From positions 1 to 44,965 of the forward strand of contig PLDK01000045.1 in the NCBI GenBank assembly GCA_003135135.1: a stretch of DNA of 44,965 nt, written 5' to 3'. This stretch comes from Deltaproteobacteria bacterium. GTDB taxonomy: Bacteria > Desulfobacterota > Binatia > Binatales > Binataceae. The translations under genes and the position numbers were made by a program. Positions 25,669 to 34,912 of the stretch are shown piece after piece; position 1 is the first letter of the stretch; every line of letters begins with the position of its first letter. The notes below the pieces were generated by a model. The model was given only the letters and a program-made list of their open reading frames with translations, ran no database searches and was not told where the DNA came from.

Positions 25669-28059
25669 TTAGGAAAATGCGGCCAGCGTGTGGCTTTCCA
25701 GGTCGGGGCGCCTCGATGCGACTGCGCGTTCCTTCTCGCGGCGGATGAAGGCGGGATCGAAAGTCACGATCAAGACGGGCAGAATGGTCATGGCGCCAAG
25801 CATCGAAACGAACATCCAGACCGCCAGCAGCAGCCCCATCTCGGCGTCGAAGCGGATGCTCGACCAGTACCAGAACAGAACCGACGCGACCAGCGTCAGC
25901 GCGGTGAATGCGACGGCCTTCCCCGAGGTGATCAAGGCAGTATAGGTACTGCCCTTGAGATCGCCGCCCAGCGCCAGTCCTTCGATAATCCGGCTTACTA
26001 TGTAGATGGAATAGTCAATCCCAAACCCGACGCCGACAGTGACTACCGGCAGAGTATTAATGTTGATACCGATGTTATGTGCGCCCATGAAGGCATTGAT
26101 CGCAGCGTTGGCGAGCGCCAGAGGGAATAGCAAATAGAGTCCCGCCATGAACGAGCGATAGGTTATGAGTATTATTATGTAGATAGTGGCGAACGCGAGT
26201 ACGTTGAGCAGAAGATCATTGTCGATGATTTCCTGGTTGGCGGCGGCGAGTTCGCCGATTATTCCGGCGGCGAGAGAAAACGTCACGCCGGGCACGTGAT
26301 GCCTGGGGTCGTCGAAGAATCGCTGGGTGCGCAACACGATTCGTTGGACGTTTTCGCCCTCGCGATCCTTGGAATACACCGTCATCTGGGTGGCGTCGCG
26401 CCGTGGCGTGATGATGTAGGCGGTCGACAGCGGAGACGCGCCGGCCAGCAATCCGCCGAGCAGCTGTCCGGTGCCGCGCGTGGTGGTCGGCAGCACATTC
26501 CACTTGGGCTGGAATTCCCTGAGCGCGGAGCCGCCGTTCGACAGCAGATCGGCAACCGAGAATGTGCGCCCAACCGCCGGATCGCGCTCCATGTAGCGCT
26601 CATACTCGTCCATGACGTGGTACAGCTTGGGATCGTTGAGCGAATCGCGCCGGCCAAGCTCCGCGACAACGACAAACTGCTCGATCGCGCCAAACTCGCT
26701 CTGGATGGCGGCCATCGAACGGTTGTACGGCGAGTTGGGCCACAGAATCGGCGATTCCGACGACGGGTCGCCGACTTTGAGTCCGGTCCAGAAAAACGCG
26801 CACAGCGCAATCACCACGATCGTGGCGGCGAAGGTGGCGATGCGGCCCGACCTTTCCAGCATCGGTTTGGCGATCGACTGCAGCAATCGTTTGAACCAGC
26901 CGTGCTCGCGGCGCTCGATCACGTCGATGCGCGGCGGGTCGAGGTAGTAGTACACGATCGGATTGAGTATCAGCTCGCTCACGATGATCGCGGCGATCCA
27001 GAAGCTCGCGGTGATCGCGAGTCTCTGCAGAAACAGAACCGGCACGAGCAGGATGATGAGCACGCCGAACGCATCGGCCAAAATACCCGACAGCGACGGA
27101 ACGAACAGCTCGGAAAACGACGACAGGATAGCCCTTTCCTTGTCGCGCAGGCGGTAAAACTCTTCGTAGTACCGATCGTGCATTTGCACTGAATGGCTGA
27201 CGGCGCGCGCGGTTATCAGGAACGGAATGACGAGCACCAGCGGATCGAGTCCGAAACCGAGCAGCCGGATGAAGCCGAGCCCCCAGATGGCGCAAATTAC
27301 GCCGGAAATCGTCGGCCGCAGCGCACCGCGCCAATCACTGAAATAAAGATAGAGCAGCATCCAGACCGCGAGCACCGTGGCGACGAAGATCCAGAGAAAT
27401 TCCGGCGTGTAGTGATACACCCATCCGTAAAGGATCGGCTGTCCGCCGTAGTAAATATGCACCGACGCGTCGCGCTCCGGCTCCACCACGATCCGCCGAA
27501 TCTCGTCGAAGATGCGCGTGTAGTCGAGTCGCGTTTCGAGGAAGCTGCCTTCGATCACCGCCGCCTTGTCGTCGAGCGAAACGAAACGGCCGAAGATCAC
27601 GCCGGGATTTTTGTGGACGTTGCTCTCGAGTTCTTCCAGCTCACCGGCGGTCTTGGGAATGTCGCCGTTGGGCAGCACCGGGGTGTTGAGAATCACGCCG
27701 CCGGCCAGCGGGCGGAAATAGCTGGAAGTCGCCACCGAGCGCACCGAGCCGTGCTGGATGCCGTAAACCAGATCCATGTCGCGCGTCATCTGGACTATTT
27801 TGCCGATGATCGCGGGGGTGTAGATCGTCCCCTCTTTCACCTCGATCATGATCGTGACGTTGTTGACGCTGCCGAAGTACTGGTCGTACTTGTGCGCGAC
27901 CTTGATGAACGGATGGTTCTGCGGGAGCAGTTCGCCGAAGCTGGTGACCAGCTGGGTTTGCGCCGCGAAGTAGCCGAAGAATGCGGTGAGCACTCCGACC
28001 ACGGCCAGCACGATGAAGCGCCAGCGCAGAATCCATTCGCCAAACCGATACCAGGTCAT
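25669..28059 (-). CDS. RND superfamily (MMPL/HpnN-like) inner-membrane transporter
   Basis: 796 residues. It has the two-fold RND layout: TM1 (RFIVLAVVGVLTAFFGYFA), a periplasmic loop (about 40-225), TM2-6 as a sterol-sensing-like bundle (LGFGLDPLVLVIPFLITARAVSHSVQMHDRY), then TM7, a second loop and TM8-12 with VTVGVGFGIDYSIYIVSRIIEGLA, the acidic proton-relay segment. Short compared with AcrB, so it belongs with MMPL/HpnN-type lipid transporters rather than drug pumps. No membrane-fusion or outer-membrane partner is encoded nearby; instead the YCF48 lipoprotein lies 37 bases upstream. It probably moves a lipid or hydrophobic compound out of the inner membrane (inference). Confidence 0.92.
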   Translation of the reverse strand: MTWYRFGEWILRWRFIVLAVVGVLTAFFGYFAAQTQLVTSFGELLPQNHPFIKVAHKYDQYFGSVNNVTIMIEVKEGTIYTPAIIGKIVQMTRDMDLVYGIQHGSVRSVATSSYFRPLAGGVILNTPVLPNGDIPKTAGELEELESNVHKNPGVIFGRFVSLDDKAAVIEGSFLETRLDYTRIFDEIRRIVVEPERDASVHIYYGGQPILYGWVYHYTPEFLWIFVATVLAVWMLLYLYFSDWRGALRPTISGVICAIWGLGFIRLLGFGLDPLVLVIPFLITARAVSHSVQMHDRYYEEFYRLRDKERAILSSFSELFVPSLSGILADAFGVLIILLVPVLFLQRLAITASFWIAAIIVSELILNPIVYYYLDPPRIDVIERREHGWFKRLLQSIAKPMLERSGRIATFAATIVVIALCAFFWTGLKVGDPSSESPILWPNSPYNRSMAAIQSEFGAIEQFVVVAELGRRDSLNDPKLYHVMDEYERYMERDPAVGRTFSVADLLSNGGSALREFQPKWNVLPTTTRGTGQLLGGLLAGASPLSTAYIITPRRDATQMTVYSKDREGENVQRIVLRTQRFFDDPRHHVPGVTFSLAAGIIGELAAANQEIIDNDLLLNVLAFATIYIIILITYRSFMAGLYLLFPLALANAAINAFMGAHNIGININTLPVVTVGVGFGIDYSIYIVSRIIEGLALGGDLKGSTYTALITSGKAVAFTALTLVASVLFWYWSSIRFDAEMGLLLAVWMFVSMLGAMTILPVLIVTFDPAFIRREKERAVASRRPDLESHTLAAFS

Positions 28060-28096
28060 TGCGTTCTCCGGATTCCCCGCACTCGCGCGTTCGCGT

Positions 28097-29233
28097 TCAA
28101 CCCTGGCACTGGCGCCAGGTCTTGCCGCCGTCCTCGGTGTAAAGGATGGTGCCGTAGCCGACGATCCATCCGTGCTGCGCGTCGAAGAACCGCACCTGGC
28201 TCAACGGGAACGGTATCGCGGGCACGCTCGGATCGTGCGCCCATGCGCCGTTGGGCTGAAGGCGAAGCACGGTGCCCGTCAGTCCGGTAGTGATTCCCTG
28301 GTCGCCGGCAAACAGATCGATCGAGAACAGCGGATCGCGCGCCGGAATCTGCGCCGCTCCCGGAACCAGCGTGTCAGGCGCCGCGCCCGGCTTGTCCGAC
28401 TGATGGGCAAACTGCCAGGTCTTGCCGCCGTCGTCGGTCTGCACCACCCATCCCTCGAGTCCGCACGCCGCGCCATGCTTTTGATCGCGGAACGAGACGC
28501 TGAACAAAGTCGGCAGGATAAAATCTGCGAAGCGTGCATCGTCGCCGGGTCCGAGCGGACGCTTCCATTGCGCCACCAGCGGTTGCTGCTGCTCCTGCCA
28601 GCTCTTGCCGCCATTTTCGGTCGCCCAGATCCGCCCCAACTCGCCCACCACCCATCCGTGATCGACGTCGAGGAAACTCGCACTGTAAAGCACCGGCTCC
28701 TCGTACGGCAGCGCGTAGTCGGACAGCTCCTGCGGAAAGAGCCGCTGCAACTGGCGCTTGGTAAAACTCTCGCCGCCGTTGGTCGTGCTCAACACCAGCG
28801 CGCGGTCGCCAACAAAGAAGCCATGCAGCGCGTCGGGAAACGACAGGCCGAAAATGAACAGGTTGGTTCGCGAGTTCAGACGCTCCCAGCTCTTGCCGCC
28901 GTCGCGCGTGCGCATCACCAGGCCGTCCTGCCCGCACAGGTAACCGTTCTGATCGTCGGCCATCTGGATTGCGAAGACACCGAGCTGGGTGCCGATGTCG
29001 ATCCGCTTGAAATGACGGCCGCCGTCCTCGGTCAACAGCACCTTGCCCCGATCGCCGACGACAAACGCGCGCGTCGGGCTGGTCGGCCATACATCGAAAA
29101 ACTTGTCCGTCAGCGTGATATTGCTAAGCGGCAACGGCGGCAACGCAACTTCGCGATGACACGCGGCGGTCGCGAGCGCGATTAGAATAAATAGCGTCTT
29201 GATTAAGCTGTATGCGTGGAGGTTTCGCTCCAT
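28097..29233 (-). CDS. YCF48-type seven-blade propeller lipoprotein
   Basis: 378 residues from ATG 29233, chosen because it starts a lipoprotein signal (SLIKTLFILIALATAAC, mature Cys25); the longer frame to 29275 spoils it. Seven repeats are visible with the pattern G-[WFY]-x-x-G-x-x-G-x-[VIL]-x-x-T-x-[DN]-G-G-x-x-[WF]: AFVVGDRG, GYLCGQDG, GFFVGDRA, GWVVGELG, GAACGLEG, GITTGLTG (degenerate) and GWIVGYG. YCF48/HCF136-like propellers act as assembly or binding scaffolds. Directly upstream of the RND gene, it is probably its periplasmic partner, anchored by lipid. The partnership is inference from adjacency. Confidence 0.88.
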   Translation of the reverse strand: MERNLHAYSLIKTLFILIALATAACHREVALPPLPLSNITLTDKFFDVWPTSPTRAFVVGDRGKVLLTEDGGRHFKRIDIGTQLGVFAIQMADDQNGYLCGQDGLVMRTRDGGKSWERLNSRTNLFIFGLSFPDALHGFFVGDRALVLSTTNGGESFTKRQLQRLFPQELSDYALPYEEPVLYSASFLDVDHGWVVGELGRIWATENGGKSWQEQQQPLVAQWKRPLGPGDDARFADFILPTLFSVSFRDQKHGAACGLEGWVVQTDDGGKTWQFAHQSDKPGAAPDTLVPGAAQIPARDPLFSIDLFAGDQGITTGLTGTVLRLQPNGAWAHDPSVPAIPFPLSQVRFFDAQHGWIVGYGTILYTEDGGKTWRQCQG

Positions 29234-29376
29234 TCGGCCGATCCCATGGGGAAAATTTGCTCTATACTCAAGCAAACCTGACCGCTTAGCAAGTCACATT
29301 GTGCGCGCGAAAAATCGGCCCGGTGCGGTTCCGACTCGCGCCCACGCCGCCGTCAAAAGCGCGTTCGCTTGATTAA

Positions 29377-29484
29377 ATGTGAAACCCGCCGTGGGTTTCA
29401 CGCTTCCTTGGGCGGAGGTGACCCCTGCACCTGGTGATAGGAAAAGATGCGGGCTTCGCTCTGTTAGAAGGGGTCAGTGGGGAA
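29377..29484 (-). repeat. Dispersed palindromic intergenic repeat, partial copy 3
   Basis: It begins with the same ATGTGAAACCCGCCGTGGGTT as copy 2. Here it forms a full hairpin, GTGAAACCC (29379-29387) with GGGTTTCAC (29393-29401). GGTGACCCCTGCACC follows, then the reverse complement of the GCATCTTTT and CCCCTTCTAAC blocks found in copies 1 and 4. The central AGTATTAAG/GCGCGG part is missing. Confidence 0.7.
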
Positions 29485-29596
29485 AGGCGGTTGTTCCCTT
29501 CGTTCTGCAGGGTTCTGCGGCTGCGATCGCCCTTTTTTTGTGTCACCCCGACCGAAGCCGTCCCTTACCTCGTCCGTTATTTCACGGGAGAGGAGG

Positions 29597-29615
29597 CCGG
29601 CCGCCTGGCGGCCGG
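29597..29615. repeat. Perfect hairpin in intergenic DNA
   Basis: CCGGCCGCC and GGCGGCCGG flank a single T, giving a very stable GC stem-loop. No U-tract follows on either strand, so it is not a standard intrinsic terminator. Confidence 0.6.
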
Positions 29616-29944
29616 TAGGTGAGAGTTCTGCGGCGCATCGGCTCTTTCTGTCATCCCGACCGAAGTGGAGGGACCCCCAGATCTTTTTATTCGCCGTGCG
29701 CAGCTCACCGGCAAAGCGCGTATCGCTTCAGCACCAACTTCCGGTTATGCAAAAGGTCTCCAAAGACGGAGACAAAGAAAGGAGGAGGCGTTGAAAATTA
29801 CTTTTTCAACAGCCTGCGAAAGATCGCGCCGGACCGGTTCCGAATCGCCCCCGCGACGCCTGAGCAAACTTCGCATTTGCAAAACGCCCGGTGCCGGCGT
29901 AATCCGATTCAGGATTAAAAGTGAAATCCCACCTAAGAACGTCC

Positions 29945-30955
29945 ATGAATAGTCTACGACTATTGAGAATAGTTCTCGGCTTGCTGGTTCTCCTGATCTC
30001 AGTCGGCACCGAGGCCATGGCGGAAACGAAGGACGAACCGCGAGCAGTAGCAGCACTGTTCAGCCAGTACGAAACCGTTTTCTATACCAATACGGATCTG
30101 TCCTCGGCGTTCAGCTCTTTCAAAGGATTGTCCAGGCAGACCGCCGGAGCGTTCAGCATCCCCTTCGGAGATCTGATCTATGGGCTCGATTTGCTGGATC
30201 CACACGCCTCAGCCGATATGCTTGCGAAGAGCGAAGCCGTTCTGATGGGGGGCAAGGGCTTTATCCCGGCCGAGGGCGAGGGGGCGGCGCAAGTATCGCA
30301 CTTCTGTTACATCGTTAACTTCGGAACAAAAGGCCGGCCCAATTTTCGAAAATATGCCGCTAAGGCGCACGAGGCATCGATGACGGGAGAGCCGGTGTGG
30401 AGTTGGCAGGTACACTCGCCTGACCCTCGTGGGCAGAACGTCACCTATTATGCGGCTCAGATCGGCGATTCCTATCTCCTGGTTTCGAATGACCTCGGTG
30501 AACTGCAAGCAATCGCGAAAAAATTAACCTCTTCGGATGACGCTTCCACAACGCTGAGCGGTATTCGCGACTGGGAAATCCTGAGTCAGCATGAATATTG
30601 GGGCTATCGGCGCGTCCGGCATGACGGAGTGGTCGAAAAGGACGCGACGAGGCTGGAGTTCTCGATGCTGGGCGCTGAGACCGCGATCATGTTTGCCGAC
30701 ATCAAAGGGAAGACCGCGACAGTCCGGGTGCTTGGTGTTTACGCAAACGAAGTTGTCGAGATGATGAAGCAAAGGGACCAGCAACAACGGGAGGCGATGA
30801 AGCGGTTGGGCATGCGGCCATTCGCTCCGCCGTACAAATTCAAAGCGACCGACGCCCGGACTTTGGAAGAAACATTCAGCCTCTCCAGCGGCGAACAGAG
30901 CGAAGGCGAAATTATCAATTCAATGGGGCTGTTCGGCTTCGAGATGCTGATTTGA
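29945..30955 (+). CDS. Secreted protein of unknown function
   Basis: 336 residues from ATG 29945, which starts a signal peptide (SLRLLRIVLGLLVLLISVGTEAMAE); ATG 29921 would add eight residues. The mature protein is about 310 residues with no recognised domain and no Cys pattern suggesting disulfides. Features seen: an FSQYETVFYTNTDLSSAFSSFKGLSRQ segment after the signal, GDSYLLVSNDLGELQAIAKKL in the middle and a charged MMKQRDQQQREAMKRLG near the C-terminus. Codon use is less GC-biased than the metabolic genes. The propeller gene follows 14 bases later, so the two are probably co-expressed and both act outside the cytoplasm. Confidence 0.7.
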   Translation: MNSLRLLRIVLGLLVLLISVGTEAMAETKDEPRAVAALFSQYETVFYTNTDLSSAFSSFKGLSRQTAGAFSIPFGDLIYGLDLLDPHASADMLAKSEAVLMGGKGFIPAEGEGAAQVSHFCYIVNFGTKGRPNFRKYAAKAHEASMTGEPVWSWQVHSPDPRGQNVTYYAAQIGDSYLLVSNDLGELQAIAKKLTSSDDASTTLSGIRDWEILSQHEYWGYRRVRHDGVVEKDATRLEFSMLGAETAIMFADIKGKTATVRVLGVYANEVVEMMKQRDQQQREAMKRLGMRPFAPPYKFKATDARTLEETFSLSSGEQSEGEIINSMGLFGFEMLI

Positions 30956-30969
30956 GAGGCCATCGTCCA

Positions 30970-32010
30970 ATGACCGTTGGAAGACGCATAGCTGTGGCCG
31001 CAGCATTGGTGAGCGCCATCGGCGTCGCTGTCGCGGCTGACTCGAGCGCGACTTCGCCCGCCGCAATTTTCGTTGCTAACCTTCGCGGCTATGTGACTGT
31101 GTATCCTCTTGGCAGCAACAGCGACGTAGCTCCGATCTCCACCATCGACGGCGCCGCCACTCGGTTGGGCAGTCCCGAAGCCATCGCGCTTGATTCAAAA
31201 GGCAATATCTATGTGACCAGCGAGGTGTGGAACGCGGGCGCCTACGCGGGGGGTAGCGTCGTCGTGTTTTCAGCCAGCAGCAAAGGTAACGCCAGCCCGA
31301 TCGCTACTATCGCCGGTCCGCACACCGGCCTGCATGGCGTCAATTCTGTCACGGTGGATTCAAGCGGAAATATCTATGTCGGGGCGCAAATCGGGAACGA
31401 CGGGCCTGCTGGTGTCGAGGTTTTTGCTGCAGGCAGCAATGGCGACGTAAAACCGCAAGTGACGATAGTCGGACCCGACACCGGAGTTCAAAACGCTAAC
31501 GGCATTGCTATTGATCCGAGGGGGGCGCTCTTTGTAGCAAATGTATCCGGAGTGTCTAGAAATACTGGGGTCCTCGTCTTTCCGGCTGCCAGCAATGGTA
31601 ACGCGACACCTAGCGTTACCATCAGCGGTGACAAGACCGGTGTCGACTGGCCCGTCGGCGTTGTCCTGGATCCACGTGGCAATATTTATATGGCGAATGC
31701 AGGCCGCAACGGTGTAGCCGCCAGCATCAGACTCTATTCAGTCGGCAGCAACGGCAATGTGCCACCGATAGCCACGATAAGCGGCTCCAACACGGGTCTC
31801 AATGGACGTACCGTGCGCGGTATCGCGCTGGACTCCAAGGAAAATTTATACGTCACGAGTGATGGACACGACTCGACAGAAAGTAGCATCACAGTCTTCA
31901 AGGCTGGCAGCAACGGCAACGTCAAACCCATCGCAGTGATCAGCGGAGATAACACTGGATTGTCCGCTGCTGTCGGAATCGCAATCGGGCCGTACCAGAG
32001 CACTCGTTGA
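30970..32010 (+). CDS. Secreted six-blade beta-propeller (NHL/SMP-30-like repeats)
   Basis: 346 residues from ATG 30970, which begins a signal peptide (RRIAVAAALVSAIGVAVAADS) with GAGAGG about 11 bases upstream; a TTG at 30952 overlapping the previous stop is an alternative. Six repeats of about 50-60 residues share the pattern V-x-V-F-x-A-G-S-N-G-N-x-x-P-x-x-T-I-x-G-x-x-T-G-L followed by G-I-A-L-D-x-x-G-N-I-Y-V. This is an NHL-like propeller probably exported and used for ligand or protein binding. No catalytic residues are evident. Repeats are alike enough to suggest recent internal amplification. Confidence 0.8.
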   Translation: MTVGRRIAVAAALVSAIGVAVAADSSATSPAAIFVANLRGYVTVYPLGSNSDVAPISTIDGAATRLGSPEAIALDSKGNIYVTSEVWNAGAYAGGSVVVFSASSKGNASPIATIAGPHTGLHGVNSVTVDSSGNIYVGAQIGNDGPAGVEVFAAGSNGDVKPQVTIVGPDTGVQNANGIAIDPRGALFVANVSGVSRNTGVLVFPAASNGNATPSVTISGDKTGVDWPVGVVLDPRGNIYMANAGRNGVAASIRLYSVGSNGNVPPIATISGSNTGLNGRTVRGIALDSKENLYVTSDGHDSTESSITVFKAGSNGNVKPIAVISGDNTGLSAAVGIAIGPYQSTR

Positions 32011-32074
32011 TCCAGCCGAATTCGGCGCGACGCCCAGCTCAATCCCACGCGTTTGAGAGTCGGAATTCTCTAAA

Positions 32075-33271
32075 TTACAGGTCCGACAGCAACAGGCCTG
32101 TCAGGTACTCGCCCTCGCCGTGACCGAGCAGCACAGGATGGTCGGGGCCGGGCCCCAGATGCGCAATCAAGCGAAGATTCCGCCCCGCGTTGGACGCCGA
32201 AAATCGCACTGCGCGGACGAAATCCTCGGCGCGGAAATGCGTCGAGCACGAAAACGTCATCAGACGCCCGCCCGGCGCCAGCGCCCGCATCGCCACCGAG
32301 TTGAGTTCCACGTATAGCCGGCCCGCCCGGTCCGCATCGCCCCGGCTGCGCGCCAGCGGCGGCGGATCCAGCACGATCAGATCGAAGCGCTCCGCCGTCT
32401 CGGCCATGAACTTGCCCGCTTCGCCGTGAACGAACTCGACGGCGGTGGCGGGATACTCGTTCAGTTCCAGATTTTGCCGCGCGATTTCCAGCGCCCGCGC
32501 CGACGTATCGACGCCGACGATCCGCGCGGCGCCGCCCCCAATCGCCGCCAGCGAGAATCCGCCCTGGTAGCAGAACGCGTCGAGCACCCGCGCACCGGAC
32601 GCGATCCGGCCCGCCATCGCGCGGTTGTCGCGTTGATCCAGAAAATAACCGGTCTTCTGCCCGTGCTCGAAATCTATCTTGATTTTAATTCCGTTCTCGG
32701 CCGCGATCGTCCCGGTCACAGCTTCGCCGGCTAAAATCGCGGCGTGGTCGTCGAGGCCTTCCTGCTTTCTCACCGCGCCGTGGCTTCGTTCGATGATCGA
32801 GCGCGGATGAAGCAGATCGCTGAGCGCGGCGACAATCGTCGCCCGCATCCGGTCCGCGCCCGCGGTCAGGATTTGCACGACCAGAACCTCGCCGAATCGA
32901 TCGATGACCACGCCTGACAGCCCATCGCCGTCACCGTTGACGAGTCGGTACGAATTCGTATCGTCGCGGATGAACCGGCGGCGAAGTTCAAGCGCGCCGC
33001 TGAGCCGGCGCGCAACCAGTTCTTCGATTGCGGGCGCCTCTCCCCACGCAAGCATCCGGATTGCGATCGTCGTAGCGGGGTTGCAGTAACCCATGCCGAG
33101 CAGCACGCCCGATGCGTCGTGCACTGTGACGGGAGCGCCGGCTTCGATCGAAGCCGGTTCAATCCGATCGATCGCTTGCGAGAAGATCCACGGATTGCCG
33201 CCGCGGACCGGCCCTTCCCTGCCGCGCTTGAGGACTGCGCGCGCGATTGGCGCGCTCACCGCGCCGGCCAT
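32075..33271 (-). CDS. rlmI: 23S rRNA cytosine methyltransferase RlmI-like
   Basis: 398 residues. N-terminal PUA-like domain (AVLKRGREGPVRGGNPWIFSQAI), an EEHGD-like linker, the RlmI-family hallmark DFEHGQKTGYFLDQRDNR, the SAM loop VLDAFCYQGGFSLAAIGG and the DPPPLARS catalytic loop. It is expected to methylate C5 of a cytosine in 23S rRNA; the exact site is by family analogy only. Its ATG at 33271 lies inside the moaC coding end (16-base overlap), so it is translated with moaC. It converges on the propeller gene with no evident terminator between. Confidence 0.88.
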   Translation of the reverse strand: MAGAVSAPIARAVLKRGREGPVRGGNPWIFSQAIDRIEPASIEAGAPVTVHDASGVLLGMGYCNPATTIAIRMLAWGEAPAIEELVARRLSGALELRRRFIRDDTNSYRLVNGDGDGLSGVVIDRFGEVLVVQILTAGADRMRATIVAALSDLLHPRSIIERSHGAVRKQEGLDDHAAILAGEAVTGTIAAENGIKIKIDFEHGQKTGYFLDQRDNRAMAGRIASGARVLDAFCYQGGFSLAAIGGGAARIVGVDTSARALEIARQNLELNEYPATAVEFVHGEAGKFMAETAERFDLIVLDPPPLARSRGDADRAGRLYVELNSVAMRALAPGGRLMTFSCSTHFRAEDFVRAVRFSASNAGRNLRLIAHLGPGPDHPVLLGHGEGEYLTGLLLSDL

Positions 33272-33795
33272 GGCTGCTCGCCGGCGCGGGCGAAGTCGCC
33301 GCTGCGGCCGCCGCGTTTTGCGACCAGCCGGACTCCGCCGATTTCCATCGCGCGATCGATTGCCTTGGCCATGTCGTAAATCGTCAATGCCGCCGCACTT
33401 ACCGCGACCATCGCTTCCATCTCGACGCCGGTGCGCGCGTCGGTGACGGTGCGCGCCTGGATTTGGATCGAGGAGCCGGCGGGATCGGGGCTGAAATCGA
33501 TTTCGACGACTTCGAGCGGGATCTGATGGCAGAGCGGAATCATCTCATGGGTGCGTTTCGCCGCCATTATTCCCGCGATGCGTGCCGCTGCCAGCGCCTC
33601 GCCTTTTTTGAGTTTCCCGCCGACTATCGCTTGAAGGGTCGCCGGCGCCATCCGGATCTGGCCGCGTGCGATCGCCTCGCGCCGCGTTACCGGTTTTTGG
33701 CCGACATCGACCATCCGGATTCGCCCGCGGGCATCAAGATGCGTCAGGCGCGTGGAGACGGCGCTCGGCTTTTGGGATTGTTTCTTGCCCGCCAT
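33256..33795 (-). CDS. moaC: Cyclic pyranopterin monophosphate synthase MoaC
   Basis: 179 residues. Molybdenum-cofactor biosynthesis enzyme that converts the MoaA product to cyclic pyranopterin monophosphate. Diagnostic segments: IRMVDVGQKPVTRREAIARG, RTHEMIPLCHQIPL (Cys89-His90), RTGVEMEAMVAVSAAALTIYDMAKAID (Asp141, Lys144 in the active site) and VRLVAKRGGRSGDF. Somewhat long at both ends compared with typical MoaC (about 160). No other moa gene is in the window. It overlaps rlmI by 16 bases and diverges from trxB. Confidence 0.95.
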   Translation of the reverse strand: MAGKKQSQKPSAVSTRLTHLDARGRIRMVDVGQKPVTRREAIARGQIRMAPATLQAIVGGKLKKGEALAAARIAGIMAAKRTHEMIPLCHQIPLEVVEIDFSPDPAGSSIQIQARTVTDARTGVEMEAMVAVSAAALTIYDMAKAIDRAMEIGGVRLVAKRGGRSGDFARAGEQPWPAR

Positions 33796-33898
33796 TGAAG
33801 GAAGTGGTTAGAGCTTATGTTGACCGCCCGCGAATATACAATAAACTCATGATTCAAGTTCAACAAAACATCTCAAACCATTGCTCAGGACAGATTAA

Positions 33899-34846
33899 AT
33901 GGCTGACGAAATCAACAAGGTCGTAATCCTCGGTTCCGGTCCCGCCGGACTAACTGCGGCGCTCTATGCCGCGCGCGCCAATCTCAGTCCGCTGCTGATC
34001 GAAGGAAATGAACCCGGCGGCCAGCTCACCATCACCACCGAGGTCGAGAACTATCCCGGCTTCGAGCATGGCATCCAGGGCCCCGAGATGATGGACGTGT
34101 TCCGGCGCCAAGTGACTCGCTTCGGCACGCGTTTCATGACCGGCGCAGTGACCGAGGCGCGCCTGGGCAAGCGGCCCTTCGAGCTCGTCGTGGACGGCAA
34201 GCTGGTCAAGGCCGAGGCCGTGATCATTTCGACCGGCGCGTCGGCAAAGCTGCTCGGAATCGAATCGGAAAAACGCTTGATGGGTTACGGGGTGAGCGCA
34301 TGCGCCACCTGCGACGGCGCATTCTTCAAAGGCAAGGAAGCAATCGTGATTGGCGGCGGAGACACCGCGCTGGAGGAAGCGAACTTCCTGACCAGGTTCG
34401 TCACCAAAGCCACGATCGTGCATCGCCGCGACGCGCTGCGTGCGTCGAAGATCATGCAGGATCGCGTGCGCCGCAATCCGAAGATCGCGTTCATCTGGGA
34501 TTCGGTAATCGACGAGATTTTTGGCGATCCGAAAGACGGAGTGAGCGGCGTCAGGTTGAAAAATACCAAGACCGGCGCGACCGCCGACCACAAGACCGAC
34601 GCCGTCTTCGTCGCGATCGGCCATCAGCCGAACACCGCGCTCTTCAAGGGCCAACTCACGATGGACGAGGTCGGCTATCTGAAAGTGAAACCGGGATCGA
34701 CCTACAGCAACATCGAGGGCGTGTTCGCCGCCGGCGACGTCGCCGACAGCGTGTATCGGCAGGCGGTCACGGCCGCGGGCACGGGATGCATGGCGGCGAT
34801 CGACGCGGAGCGCTGGCTCGAAGCGCAAGAAGCCGTCCGGCGATGA
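33899..34846 (+). CDS. trxB: Thioredoxin reductase
   Basis: 315 residues. FAD-binding GSGPAGLTAALYAARA, the redox-active CATC (Cys135, Cys138) in GVSACATCDGAFF, the NADPH loop VIGGGDTALEEANFL and the C-terminal FAD motif GVFAAGDVADSVYRQAVTAAGTG. It reduces thioredoxin with NADPH in the cytosol. A possible -10 TACAAT is at 33837-33842 with AGGACAG upstream of the ATG; no strong -35. The membrane protein gene follows after 66 bases. Confidence 0.96.
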   Translation: MADEINKVVILGSGPAGLTAALYAARANLSPLLIEGNEPGGQLTITTEVENYPGFEHGIQGPEMMDVFRRQVTRFGTRFMTGAVTEARLGKRPFELVVDGKLVKAEAVIISTGASAKLLGIESEKRLMGYGVSACATCDGAFFKGKEAIVIGGGDTALEEANFLTRFVTKATIVHRRDALRASKIMQDRVRRNPKIAFIWDSVIDEIFGDPKDGVSGVRLKNTKTGATADHKTDAVFVAIGHQPNTALFKGQLTMDEVGYLKVKPGSTYSNIEGVFAAGDVADSVYRQAVTAAGTGCMAAIDAERWLEAQEAVRR

Positions 34847-34912
34847 CTTCACGCATACGCCGAGCTTGGTCCTGCGCCGACTCGATGAAGGTCCGCGGAA
34901 AATAGCCTGGCG

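Larger units (their letters stand above)
29234..29944. other. 711-base intergenic region, no convincing gene
   Basis: This divergent region must hold promoters for the YCF48-RND cluster and the secreted orphan gene, but no clear -35/-10 stands out. It contains repeat copy 3 (29377-29484), two short similar phrases, TGTCACCCCGACCGAAG near 29540 and TGTCATCCCGACCGAAG near 29650, and a strong hairpin at 29597-29615. Open frames here have no coding character. Confidence 0.6.

Noticed and set aside
29597-29615. GC hairpin considered as an intrinsic terminator
   Set aside because: No T-run follows on either strand, and no gene ends nearby in a suitable direction.
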